A stretch of 64,000 nucleotides of DNA from Paraconexibacter sp963815565 (GTDB taxonomy: Bacteria; Actinomycetota; Thermoleophilia; Solirubrobacterales; Solirubrobacteraceae), in NCBI GenBank assembly GCA_963815565.1, contig CAWFHB010000004.1, positions 62,001 to 126,000 on the forward strand, given 5' to 3'. The position numbers were made by a program, and so were the translations under genes. Positions within the stretch are counted from its first letter, which is position 1. The number at the start of each line of letters is the position of its first letter. The notes under the pieces were generated by a model, which ran no database searches, had not been told where the DNA came from, and worked only from the letters and a program-made list of their open reading frames with translations. Shown in pieces: positions 8,492 through 16,978 of the stretch.

Positions 8492-9790
8492 TCACGGATA
8501 GATGCCACGCAGGCGCCCCGCCTCCGCCACCCGGCTCACGGCCACCGAGAGCGCAGCGGTGCGCCAGGGCACGTCGAGGCGCTCGGCGACCTCCCAGACC
8601 TCCGCGAGCGCGGCTCGCAGCTGGCGTTTGAGCCGCTCCTGCTGCTCGATGACGTCCCAGGAGTACCGCTGGATGTCCTGCACCCATTCGAAGTAGGAGA
8701 CGCAGACACCGCCGGCGTTGGCGAGGACGTCGGGCACGACGCGGATGCCACGGGCATCGAGCATGGCCTCCGCATCCGCGGTGCTGGGGCCGTTCGCCGC
8801 CTCGACGACCAGGCGGCACCGCAGGCGGTCGGCGTTCTCCGAGGTGAGCTGACGTTCGGTCGCCGCGGGGATGAGGACGTCGCACTGGAGCTCGAGCACC
8901 TCCGTCCGGCTCACGGGGGTGCCGCCGGGGAAGCCGACGACGGTGCCGCGCTCATCCGCCCACGCCTCGAGGGCGGGGATGTCGAGTCCGTCCGCACGGT
9001 GGAGACCCCCGTCGGCGTCCGAGACGCCGACGACGCGCGCGCCGATGTCGTGCAGCTCACGGGCGGCCACCCGGCCGACGTTGCCGAAGCCCTGCACGAC
9101 GAAGGTCTGCTCGCGCACCGGCCAGCCGAGCCGCTCGAGCACGCCCTCGGCCACGTAGACGACGCCGAGCCCGGTCGCGGGCTGGCGCACCTCGGTGCCC
9201 CCGAGCGCGGGCGGCTTGCCGGTGACGATCTCCGGGACGGAGTGCCCCACCTGCTGGGAGTAGGTGTCCATGAACCAGGCCATCTCGCGTGCACCGGTGG
9301 CCATGTCGGGGGCCGGGATGTCCCGGTCGGGCCCGATGATCGGGATGAGCTCCGCCGCGTAGCGACGGGTCAGCCGTTCGAGCTCCCCCACGCTCATCTC
9401 GCGCGGTTCGCAGCGCACGCCGCCCTTCGCCCCGCCGTAGGGCAGGCCGAGCAGCGCGCACTTCCAGGTCATCCACATCGCGAGCGCGGCGCACTCCCCG
9501 AGCGACACATCGGGCGAGTAGCGCATGCCGCCCTTCGTGGGGCCCATCGTGAGCGTGTGCTGCACGCGGTAGCCCGTGAAGGAGCGGACGCTGCCGTCGT
9601 CCATCCGCACCGGGAAGTTCACGGTCAGCGAACGGCGCGGGGCGACCAGCCGCGTCCGTGACTCCGCGTCGAGCTCGAGCACGTCGGCCGTCTGCTCGAA
9701 CTGCCGGGTGGCCAGGCGGTACAGGTCGGAGTTCCACTCGGCTCCCTCCGACACCAGCGGAGCGACGACGGACGGCGACTGGTCGATCAT
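8492..9790 (-). CDS. gdhA: Glutamate dehydrogenase (Glu/Leu/Phe/Val family)
   Basis: A 432-residue hexameric-type glutamate dehydrogenase. The dimerisation domain holds the catalytic lysine in LPYGGAKGG (Lys122) and the substrate lysine region GPTKGGMRYSPD. The C-terminal Rossmann domain has VVQGFGNVG (about residues 231-239). It interconverts glutamate and 2-oxoglutarate plus ammonia. The length and motifs match the catabolic NAD-type enzymes, but cofactor choice is not certain. A leaderless promoter (TAGGGT) precedes it. glnA lies 53 kb away at the other end of the window. Confidence 0.9.
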   Translation of the reverse strand: MIDQSPSVVAPLVSEGAEWNSDLYRLATRQFEQTADVLELDAESRTRLVAPRRSLTVNFPVRMDDGSVRSFTGYRVQHTLTMGPTKGGMRYSPDVSLGECAALAMWMTWKCALLGLPYGGAKGGVRCEPREMSVGELERLTRRYAAELIPIIGPDRDIPAPDMATGAREMAWFMDTYSQQVGHSVPEIVTGKPPALGGTEVRQPATGLGVVYVAEGVLERLGWPVREQTFVVQGFGNVGRVAARELHDIGARVVGVSDADGGLHRADGLDIPALEAWADERGTVVGFPGGTPVSRTEVLELQCDVLIPAATERQLTSENADRLRCRLVVEAANGPSTADAEAMLDARGIRVVPDVLANAGGVCVSYFEWVQDIQRYSWDVIEQQERLKRQLRAALAEVWEVAERLDVPWRTAALSVAVSRVAEAGRLRGIYP

Positions 9791-9796
9791 CGGCCG

Positions 9797-9802
9797 ACCC
9801 TA
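9797..9802 (-). promoter_or_regulatory. -10 element of gdhA (leaderless)
   Basis: On the minus strand TAGGGT is followed by 6 bases (CGGCCG) and then the gdhA ATG. Confidence 0.5.
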
Positions 9803-9819
9803 ACGGGCGCTCCGGCGCG

Positions 9820-10362
9820 TCACCCGGCCTGCAGGAATTCCCGGAGGAGCGCGCTCTCCCGGGGATCCCGGATGAGCTCCGGCCGGCGGGCCGCCTCGCC
9901 GGCGACACGCTGGAGGAGCGGTCGAAGCGACCGCAAGAGCTGCTCGGAGACGATGAGCCCCGTCGAGCGGCCGCGGTCGTCGACGCCGCGAAGCCTGAGC
10001 GCCGGGGAGGATGTCCGAGGGCCGCTCAACCCGACACGCCCGTAGTCCCGCGTGACACGGATCTCGGTGAGCTCGTGGAACTCGATCTGGCGCCACACCC
10101 GCCCCCCGAGCACCTGCGTCACCGCGGCGTCCGAGACGAAGTACGCGAGGCGACGGAAGAACCGGGCCGCCGCGAGCGGGAGCACGACGGCGACGAGGGC
10201 CGCGATGCCGCTGTACGTCAGCGCCTGGGAGAGCGAGCCTCCCTCCAGGGTGTCCGTCAGGAGCCAGAGCGTGAAGGCGGCGCCCACGCCGGCGATCGCG
10301 AGCAGGCTCCGGACGACCCCACGTCGCAGCGGCAGCTCCACGCCCAGGTCGTCATCCCCCAT
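9820..10362 (-). CDS. Membrane protein with PH-like domain
   Basis: A 180-residue protein. Two membrane segments lie near the N-terminus (VVRSLLAIAGVGAAFTLWLL and LTYSGIAALVAVVLPLAA). They are followed by a soluble region (YFVSDAAVTQVLGGRVWRQIEFHELTEIRV) with the order of the bacterial PH (YdbT/DUF2244-like) domain. ATG at 10362 begins a charged N-terminus. Function unknown; it is divergent from the transglycosylase-like gene. Confidence 0.65.
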   Translation of the reverse strand: MGDDDLGVELPLRRGVVRSLLAIAGVGAAFTLWLLTDTLEGGSLSQALTYSGIAALVAVVLPLAAARFFRRLAYFVSDAAVTQVLGGRVWRQIEFHELTEIRVTRDYGRVGLSGPRTSSPALRLRGVDDRGRSTGLIVSEQLLRSLRPLLQRVAGEAARRPELIRDPRESALLREFLQAG

Positions 10363-10426
10363 CGGCGGAAGGCTACGCGTCGCTCCCCGGCGCAGGCGGG
10401 AGCCCGGTTTGCGACCCTGGAGGGCG

Positions 10427-11566
10427 ATGCGCCTTCCGCTCGGTCCGCTTCGGCGCCTCGCCCCCACGCTCGCCCTGTCGCTCGCGATCCTCACCCCGGC
10501 GGTGGCCGCGGGCGCGCTCGCGATGCGATCCGGAACCGACGAGCCCCTGCCCGCGACGACCGCCCTCGTCCTTCCGGGTCCGACCGGCCCCAGCGGCACG
10601 ACGGGGACGCCCGCCGTCGCGCCGACCGCCGCCACCGGTGCCACGGGAAGCCTCCGGGTGGCCGCGCCACGAGCCGCCGCCGAGTACTACCGGCGGACGG
10701 CCCGCCGCCGGGTCTCCGCCTCCGCCGAGGCCGGCTTCATCCCGCTCTACAAGGAGGCCGCCCGGGTCTTCGGCGTCGACTGGCGGCTGATTGCCTCGGT
10801 TCACCGGCAGGAGACGGCGTTCTCGACCGAGCCCAGCACCTACAAGGGCCTCAACGCGTTCGGCTGCTGCGCCGGCCCCATGCAGTTCAACGTGACGAAC
10901 GGCCCGGTCAGCACATGGGACTCCTACCGCGACGCCTTCCGGCAGGGGAACCGGCCTGCGTCCTACCCCCACCCCACCCGGAACCATCCGTCGGTCTACG
11001 ACGACTTCGACGTGATGATGGCCGCGGGGGCTCTGCTGCGCGACGGGGGCGCCCGGGGGCAGCTCGACGGCGGCTCGTGGCTCGCGGCCTACGGCTACTA
11101 CGGTCGCGACGAGTTCGGGGTCAGCTACGCGAGTCAGGTGCTCGCCCGTGCGCTCGTGTGGCGCCGGGATGGCTTCGCGGTCAACAGCCCGGACGACCCG
11201 GCCCTCATCGCGCGGCTGGAGGACACGTACGGGGTCTTCGAGCGGCAGAAGCTCCGAGCCGGTTCCGCCGACGCGCAGGCGAAGGCCGAGCGGGAGGCGC
11301 GGCGGGAGCGCCGTTCGGCGCGCGAGCGCAAGCAGGCCGCGACCGCCCGCGCCGAGCAGACGCGCAGACGACGGGCCAACGACGGGAAGCGGCCCGCCGC
11401 CCCCACACCGACCCGACCGACCACACCGGCCGGGAAGCCTGCTCCCGACGCGAAGCCCGCACCGGCCCCCACGCCGGAGCCCACTCCGGCGCCGCCCGCT
11501 TCGAGCACGCAGGCCACGCCGGAGGCAACCGCCCCCGCGCCCGCCTGCGTGCTCGGCTGCGAGTGA
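10427..11566 (+). CDS. Secreted lytic-transglycosylase-like protein
   Basis: A 379-residue exported protein. The N-terminal signal/anchor (APTLALSLAILTPAVAAGAL) is followed by a short collagen-like Gly-Pro-Thr linker (residues 50-75). A lysozyme-fold domain follows, with catalytic glutamate in HRQETAFS (Glu129) and motifs GLNAFGCCAGPMQF and AYGYYG expected of SLT domains. Residues 270-379 are a lysine/arginine helix and then a proline/alanine/threonine-rich tail ending CVLGCE. It probably cleaves peptidoglycan outside the membrane. The proline-rich tail may span the wall. Confidence 0.75.
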   Translation: MRLPLGPLRRLAPTLALSLAILTPAVAAGALAMRSGTDEPLPATTALVLPGPTGPSGTTGTPAVAPTAATGATGSLRVAAPRAAAEYYRRTARRRVSASAEAGFIPLYKEAARVFGVDWRLIASVHRQETAFSTEPSTYKGLNAFGCCAGPMQFNVTNGPVSTWDSYRDAFRQGNRPASYPHPTRNHPSVYDDFDVMMAAGALLRDGGARGQLDGGSWLAAYGYYGRDEFGVSYASQVLARALVWRRDGFAVNSPDDPALIARLEDTYGVFERQKLRAGSADAQAKAEREARRERRSARERKQAATARAEQTRRRRANDGKRPAAPTPTRPTTPAGKPAPDAKPAPAPTPEPTPAPPASSTQATPEATAPAPACVLGCE

Positions 11567-11576
11567 TCGTTCGGAA

Positions 11577-11597
11577 GGGGCGGGCCGCTACCGCCCC
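11577..11597. terminator. Hairpin between convergent genes
   Basis: GGGGCGG and CCGCCCC arms (7 bp) with a 7-base loop sit where the transglycosylase-like and hydrolase genes converge. The hydrolase stop codon is in the loop. There is no T tract, so termination is inferred from position only. Confidence 0.35.
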
Positions 11598-13954
11598 GCG
11601 GCCCGAGCGCGGCTCACACAGGCCAGATAGCGGCGAGCGTCGGTTCGGAGCTTCCCGTCGCGGCCGCGGACCCGCAGCCTGACGCGGACCTCACCCTTCG
11701 GAAGCCCGCGCAGCGACATCCGTACGACGCTCCGTCCCGCTCCTGAGAGCTTGTAGGTCTTGCGCCCGGTCACCGAGACCGAGACGCGACGCACGCCGCG
11801 GGCTCGGATGGAGCGCTTGATCGTCAGGGTGATCACCCGGCGCGAAGTGCAGACCCCGGCGTCAGCGGTGGGCTCCGTCCGGGTGCTTGCGGGGCTGCCG
11901 CTCGCCCCCGTTGGGCCGGGAGTCCCCGCCGGGCCCTCAGCCCCGCCCGGCCCCGACTGCCCCTGTGCCCCGGCCGGACCCAGCGCCCCGGCTGGTCCCT
12001 GGCCGCCGGTCACGCCGTTACCCCCTGTCGCGCCCGCGGCGCCGGTCGGACCGGTCGCGCCGGTCGCGCCGGTGTCCCCCGTCGCCCCCGTCGCCCCCGT
12101 CGCGCCGGTCGGACCAGTCGCGCCGCCCGACCCCGTGGCCCCCGTCGTGCCGGTCGAGCCGGTCGTCCCCGTCCCGCCCGCCCCCGGGTCCGCCGCCCGG
12201 ACCGGCTCCTGGAAGCCCACGTCGGCGATCTGGATGGAGCCCCTCGGCGTGCGCCCGCCCATCGAGAGCTCGACGCTCCGCAGCGCCGAACGGTCGACGC
12301 CCGCGAAAGCCGTTAGCGGGATTCGGAGCCCGCCGAGGATGACCTCGCGCGCGTCGGTCGAGCCCTGGTCGGGACGGAGCGCGCCGCGGGCGTAGTCGAT
12401 GGCGTGCACCGTGGCCCGGGAGCCCGCCGCGTCCATCAGGGTGATGTCGAAGTCCTGCGAGACCGCTCGCGGGTTCCGGGCGAGGTCGGCGTAGTTGCTC
12501 GCCGCCCGCAGGGTGAGCGTCGCGAACGGCGAGGCGTCCCCGGCCGCCGCGTCGAGGGCGATCGTCAGCCGAGCGGGCCCGTCCCAGACGAGGCTCAGCT
12601 GTCGGGTCATCGAGCGATTGATCGTCACGGCCTGCCCGGCGATGGGACAGCCGCTGCCGTTCTCGAGACCGGTGCAGGCCCCGTAGGCGGTGAAGTCCGT
12701 CGCCGTGATCGCCCCGCCCGTGTCGGCGACGGTGCTCGGGTTCACCGCGGACGGGGTCACGAGTGCCCGCCGCTCCGCCTTCGGGGCGCGGTAGGAGACC
12801 TGGACCTCGTCGTCGCAGCTGGGCACCCGCACGCCCTCGCAGGCGACGGCCGGAAGCGGCGCCTCCCCGGTGACGTACGGGTCGAAGGCCGGCTCGGGCC
12901 CGACGAAGCGGCGTAGGTAGGCGGGCATCAGCGTGTTCCCGATGTCCCGCTCGTCAGCCGCGGTGAGCCGGAGTCCGGCCGCCGCGTTCACTCCCGTGCG
13001 GGAGCACGCGGTGTCCGTCGTGGTCGACTCGTCGTCGCCGGTCCAGATGGTGTTGAAGTAGTTGTGGTTCGCCCCCTGGACGTTGAACTGCGTCCGCGAG
13101 AAGCCGTCGTTGGCGGCGCTCTCCTTCGTGCGCTCGTAGGCCTCGTTGCCGGCGAGCGTCGACACGTCGCCGTCGCAGAGCGGCAGGATCTCGGCGAGGT
13201 GGACGCCGGTGGGCGCCTGGTCGGCCGCGTCGATGGGCGCCAACGCGACGACCGCCTTCAGGCCCGGGTACCGGGCTCCGAAGTCCGGGCCCACCGTCGG
13301 GTCGAGGCTTGCCGGGCGCCGCCGGTTGTACTCGACGAACTGCGTCACGCCCTCCCCGCCACGGGAGTGGCCCATCAGCCCGAGCCGGCTCAGGTCCACC
13401 CGCCCGATGAGCTTGTCGCCGATTCCGCCGGGCCCGGTCGCGGTGTTCGCGGCGGCCAGCACGTCGAGGTTCTTCGCGACGATCTGGGCGCGCGCCATGG
13501 CCCCCGCATCCTGCGCGCCGGCGTCGGCGCCGTTGATCTCATTCGCGTCTATCGACGCGACGATGTAGCCGTGCGATGCGAGGTTGTCGGCCAGGTAGTC
13601 ATACCCCTTGTAGGAGTCGACGCTCGCCGCCAGGCCGGGGATCTCCGGACACTGCGGCGTGCCGGTCTCGGCCCCGAGAAGCGCGCAGGTCGCGTGGCGG
13701 CCGTGCAGGAAGAGCAGCACGGGGAGCTTGGCCGGGCCCCCGGCCGGGATGTGCACCGAGCCGGAGATCGATTGGAGGTAGGCGTCGCCGCCGGCGGTGG
13801 TCCCACCGATCAGCGCGGTCCCGGCGTCGTACTCGACGCGCGTGACTGGGAGCGCGCCTGGATCGGTCGGGTCAGGAGCGGCGGCCACCGCGCCGACGGG
13901 CATGAGGAGCGCCCCGATGAGCAGCAGGAGGACGGGACGGAGGAAGATGGGCAT
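11588..13954 (-). CDS. Secreted alpha/beta hydrolase with collagen-like tail
   Basis: A 788-residue exported protein. Signal peptide residues 1-26 (LRPVLLLLIGALLMPVGAVAAA); alpha/beta-hydrolase domain with oxyanion region FLHGRH and nucleophile elbow GHSRGG (Ser197), similar to PET-hydrolase/chlorophyllase-like families. A middle beta-rich region follows. Residues about 595-690 are Gly-X-Thr/Gly-X-Y collagen-like repeats, and the last 85 residues form a cysteine-containing basic beta domain. It probably hydrolyses an ester outside the cell. The collagen-like stalk would present or oligomerise it. The substrate is unknown. Confidence 0.75.
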   Translation of the reverse strand: MPIFLRPVLLLLIGALLMPVGAVAAAPDPTDPGALPVTRVEYDAGTALIGGTTAGGDAYLQSISGSVHIPAGGPAKLPVLLFLHGRHATCALLGAETGTPQCPEIPGLAASVDSYKGYDYLADNLASHGYIVASIDANEINGADAGAQDAGAMARAQIVAKNLDVLAAANTATGPGGIGDKLIGRVDLSRLGLMGHSRGGEGVTQFVEYNRRRPASLDPTVGPDFGARYPGLKAVVALAPIDAADQAPTGVHLAEILPLCDGDVSTLAGNEAYERTKESAANDGFSRTQFNVQGANHNYFNTIWTGDDESTTTDTACSRTGVNAAAGLRLTAADERDIGNTLMPAYLRRFVGPEPAFDPYVTGEAPLPAVACEGVRVPSCDDEVQVSYRAPKAERRALVTPSAVNPSTVADTGGAITATDFTAYGACTGLENGSGCPIAGQAVTINRSMTRQLSLVWDGPARLTIALDAAAGDASPFATLTLRAASNYADLARNPRAVSQDFDITLMDAAGSRATVHAIDYARGALRPDQGSTDAREVILGGLRIPLTAFAGVDRSALRSVELSMGGRTPRGSIQIADVGFQEPVRAADPGAGGTGTTGSTGTTGATGSGGATGPTGATGATGATGDTGATGATGPTGAAGATGGNGVTGGQGPAGALGPAGAQGQSGPGGAEGPAGTPGPTGASGSPASTRTEPTADAGVCTSRRVITLTIKRSIRARGVRRVSVSVTGRKTYKLSGAGRSVVRMSLRGLPKGEVRVRLRVRGRDGKLRTDARRYLACVSRARAAGR
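11900..12183 (-). repeat. Collagen-like Gly-X-Y repeat tract
   Basis: A 9-base periodic GC-rich tract inside the hydrolase gene, encoding GATGATGATGDTGATG-type triplets and then GPAGALGPAGAQG-type triplets. The threonine-rich half and the proline/alanine-rich half are distinct blocks. Such tracts change length easily by slippage. Confidence 0.8.
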
Positions 13955-13988
13955 CCTCAGCTCTAACGGCCGGGGATCCCGCTTCGGT

Positions 13989-14027
13989 CTGGACCGGCGG
14001 CCGGAACCGGCCCGACCGACGGTCCAG
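13989..14027 (-). terminator. Probable pckG terminator hairpin
   Basis: Outer arms CTGGACC/GGTCCAG enclose a perfect inner palindrome GGCCGG-AA-CCGGCC (13999-14012). It lies 10 bases past the pckG stop on the minus strand. There is no T tract, as is usual in actinobacteria. Confidence 0.45.
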
Positions 14028-14036
14028 GACGAGGAA

Positions 14037-15839
14037 CTACGCGCCGAGGCGCTCCTTCAGCGCGTCGAGCTGCGCGCGCAGCTCCTGCGGCAGATCGTCG
14101 CCGAACTTGGCGAAGTGCTCCTCCATCTGGGGAAGCTCGCCCTTCGTCGCCTCCTCGTCCACGGTCAGCAGCGCGGTCAGCGCCTCCTCGGAGAGCCCGA
14201 GGCCGTCGAGGTTCAGGTCCTCGCGACGCGGGATGAGGCCGATGGGCGTCTCCTCCGCGTCGGCCGTCCCCTCGCAGCGACGGAAGACCCACTCGAGGAC
14301 CCGCGAGTTCTCGCTGAACCCGGGCCAGATGAACTGGCCGTCCTCGTCCTTGCGGAACCAGTTGACGAAGAAGATCCGCGGCAGCTGGGCGCCTTCGACC
14401 TTCCCGATGTCCAGCCAGTGCTGGAAGTACTCGGCCATGTTGTAGCCGCAGAACGGCAGCATCGCGAACGGGTCGAACCGGAGCTGGCCGACCGTGCCGA
14501 AGGCCGCAGCCGTCTGCTCGGAGGACATCGTCGCGCCGAGGAACACGCCGTGCTCCCAGTCGAACGCCTCACGGGCCAGCGGCACCACGGAGGCACGGCG
14601 ACCGCCGAAGAGGAAGGCGTCGATCGGCACACCGGCCGGGTCCTCCCACTCGGAGGCGATCGTCGGGGTCTGCGAGGCCGGAACCGCGAAGCGCGAGTTC
14701 GGGTGCGCGGCGGGGTGATCGGCCTCCGGCGTCCAGTCGTTGCCGTGCCAGTCGATCAGGTGCTCGGGCTTCTCCTTCGTGAGCCCCTCCCACCAGACGT
14801 CCCCGTCGTCGGTGAGCGCCACGTTCGAGAAGATCGTGTTCTCCGCGATCGAGGCGATCGCGTTCGGGTTGGTCTCGGTGGACGTGCCCGGGGCGACGCC
14901 GAAGAAGCCGTTCTCCGGGTTGATCGCGTAGAGCCGGCCGTCCTCGCCGAACTTCATCCAGGCGATGTCGTCGCCGACCGTCTCGACCTCCCAGCCGGGA
15001 AGGCTCGGGATGAGCATCGAGAGGTTCGTCTTGCCCGTCGCGCTCGGGAACGCGCCGGTGATGAACTTCGTGACGCCCTCGGGCGAGGTGAGCTTGAGGA
15101 TGAGCATGTGCTCGGCCATCCAGCCCTCGTCGCGGGCCATGATCGAGGCGATCCGCAGCGCGAAGCACTTCTTGCCGAGCAGGGCGTTGCCGCCGTAGCC
15201 GGAGCCGTACGACCAGATCTCGCGGGTCTCCGGGTAGTGGACGATGTACTTCGTCTCGGCGTTGGTCGGCCAGGTGACGTCCTCCTGGCCCTCCTCGAGC
15301 GGCGCACCGATCGAGTGGACGCAGGGCACGAACGTCCCGTCGTCGCCCAGCACGTCGAGGGCGCCCTTGCCCATGCGGGTCATGATGCGCATCGAGGTCG
15401 CGACGTAGGCGGAGTCGGTGAGCTCGATGCCGATGTGGCTCTTGTCCGAGCCGAGCGGGCCCATCGAGAACGGCACCACGTACATGGTGCGGCCCTTCAT
15501 GCAGCCGGTGAAGATCTCGTCGAGCTCGACGCGCATCTCCGCGGGCGCCCGCCAGTTGTTGGTCGGGCCGGCGTCCTTCTCCTCGGCCGAACAGATGAAG
15601 GTGCGGTCCTCGACGCGCGCGACGTCGGAGGGATCGGTGAGGGCGAGGTACGAGTTCGGCCGCTTCGCGTCGGAGAGCTTCGTGAAGGTCCCGGCGTCGA
15701 CGAGCCCCTGGCAGAGGCGGTCGTACTCCTCGGCGGAGCCGTCACACCAGACGACGTCGTCCGGGGTGGTCAGGGAGGCGATCTCCTCGACCCAGGCCAG
15801 CAGCTTCTCGTTCTTCGTCGGGGCAGTTGTCTCAGGCAT
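14037..15839 (-). CDS. pckG: Phosphoenolpyruvate carboxykinase (GTP)
   Basis: A 600-residue enzyme of the GTP-dependent family. Visible motifs: kinase-1a P-loop FPSATGKTN, the reactive-cysteine region GKKCFALR, the metal/PEP motif WEHGVFLGATMSSE and the nucleotide region FGRWFRKDEDG-like NWFRKDEDGQFIWPGF. It converts oxaloacetate plus GTP to PEP and carbon dioxide, the outlet from the C4 pool to gluconeogenesis. That fits the acyl-CoA assimilation genes around it. It is divergent from the crp gene, and the 127-base gap holds a 15-bp palindrome. Confidence 0.95.
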   Translation of the reverse strand: MPETTAPTKNEKLLAWVEEIASLTTPDDVVWCDGSAEEYDRLCQGLVDAGTFTKLSDAKRPNSYLALTDPSDVARVEDRTFICSAEEKDAGPTNNWRAPAEMRVELDEIFTGCMKGRTMYVVPFSMGPLGSDKSHIGIELTDSAYVATSMRIMTRMGKGALDVLGDDGTFVPCVHSIGAPLEEGQEDVTWPTNAETKYIVHYPETREIWSYGSGYGGNALLGKKCFALRIASIMARDEGWMAEHMLILKLTSPEGVTKFITGAFPSATGKTNLSMLIPSLPGWEVETVGDDIAWMKFGEDGRLYAINPENGFFGVAPGTSTETNPNAIASIAENTIFSNVALTDDGDVWWEGLTKEKPEHLIDWHGNDWTPEADHPAAHPNSRFAVPASQTPTIASEWEDPAGVPIDAFLFGGRRASVVPLAREAFDWEHGVFLGATMSSEQTAAAFGTVGQLRFDPFAMLPFCGYNMAEYFQHWLDIGKVEGAQLPRIFFVNWFRKDEDGQFIWPGFSENSRVLEWVFRRCEGTADAEETPIGLIPRREDLNLDGLGLSEEALTALLTVDEEATKGELPQMEEHFAKFGDDLPQELRAQLDALKERLGA

Positions 15840-15881
15840 CGCGGGCAGTCGACCTCACAGGGGGTGATCGGAAGGGGATCG

Positions 15882-15896
15882 GCGGCATTCTGCCGC
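15882..15896. promoter_or_regulatory. Palindrome, possible operator
   Basis: GCGGCA-TTC-TGCCGC is a perfect 6+3+6 inverted repeat between the divergent pckG and crp genes. It could be a binding site for the adjacent Crp/Fnr regulator, but this is unproven. Confidence 0.3.
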
Positions 15897-15954
15897 ACGG
15901 GGCGTCGAGTTGCGCGCTCCCTCACCATCCGCCATGCCCTCAGGACCGGCCAGG

Positions 15955-15960
15955 TAGGCT
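15955..15960 (+). promoter_or_regulatory. -10 element of the crp-like gene
   Basis: TAGGCT followed by 6 bases and the GTG start at 15967. Confidence 0.4.
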
Positions 15961-15966
15961 TCAGGG

Positions 15967-16978
15967 GTGGCCCTCGCAGCCCCAACGTCGTTCGCACATA
16001 CCCGGGACGAACCATCGACCGCGCCGCTCCTGGAGCTCGCGCCGGACCTCGCGGAGGGGCTCGACGAGCGGGATCTGACCGCCGCCGGGTCCATGGCGGT
16101 GCAGACCGTGACCCTCCAGCGAGGCCCCTGGTCGCCGAACGAACTGTTCGCGCACGTGGAGGAGCCGCTCGGGCTGCTCGTGGCCGACGGTCTGATCGTC
16201 CGCGACATCCTCCTGGCCGGCTCGACCTCGTCCGACCTCGTCGGCCCCGGCGACGTCTCGGCCTTCGGGGCCTCGTCGACCGCGCTGCTCCCGGCCGAGA
16301 TCCGCTGGACGGCGAGCGTCCCCTCTCGCGTCGCCGTCCTCGACGCATCGCTCCTCACCCAGCTCGAGTCGTGGCAGGGCGTCACCGCACGGCTGCTCGC
16401 CCGCGCGGCCCAGCAGACCTCGGAGCTCGCGATCCAGCGCGCCTACTCCCAGCTGCCGCGGGTGGATCTCCGGCTGATCGCGCTCTTCTGGCACATGGCC
16501 GAGCGGTGGGGCCGCGTGGCTTCGGACGGCATCATCGTGCGGATCGCGCTGACCCACGAGGCCCTCGGCCGGATGGTCGGAGCCCGGCGGCCCACGGTCT
16601 CACTCGCCCTCAAGGAGCTCGCCAGGACCGGCACGGTCGTCCGCCGCAGCGACGGCGCCTGGCTCCTGCGTCAGGACGGCCTGGAGCGGCTGCGCCCGGA
16701 CGGCAAGGCGTGGCAGCCGCCCGAGACGACGCTGATCCCGTCGAGCGAGCCCAGCCCGGCTCCCGCCCCCGACCACCCCTGGCCGGTCCGGCAGCCGGTC
16801 ATGCGGGGCCAGCTGAACGTGCTCGACCGGGACTACGCCGAACGGGAAGCGGCGCGTGCGCGAGGTCCTCGCCCGCTGCGCCGCGACGCGCGAGCAGCTC
16901 ATCGCTGGCGCGGGAGCGTCGGGCGTCGATGCGTCTGGGTCCTCTGCCGCAGCCTCGATGAGGAGCACCGCTCCGTAG
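15967..16978 (+). CDS. Crp/Fnr-family regulator, apparent 3' frameshift
   Basis: Residues 1-150 resemble a cyclic-nucleotide-binding-like sensor domain. The C-terminal winged helix (ALGRMVGARRPTVSLALKEL, about residues 195-235) is the Crp/Fnr HTH. No glycine/arginine cAMP pocket signature is evident. As read, the frame has no stop and runs 1.9 kb antisense through cheR to 18879. Dropping one base near 16855 moves it into a frame reading VREVLARCAATREQLIAG and ending at TAG 16976-16978. I therefore place the end there. It is likely a transcription factor and may control pckG opposite it. Confidence 0.65.

Noticed and set aside
11900..12183. Satellite or CRISPR-like tract
   Set aside because: The 9-base period keeps the reading frame and encodes collagen-like triplets.
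13797..16961. Plus-strand frame of over 1000 codons opposite the hydrolase C-terminus and pckG
   Set aside because: It is antisense to clearly coding pckG and has arginine/alanine-rich shadow composition.
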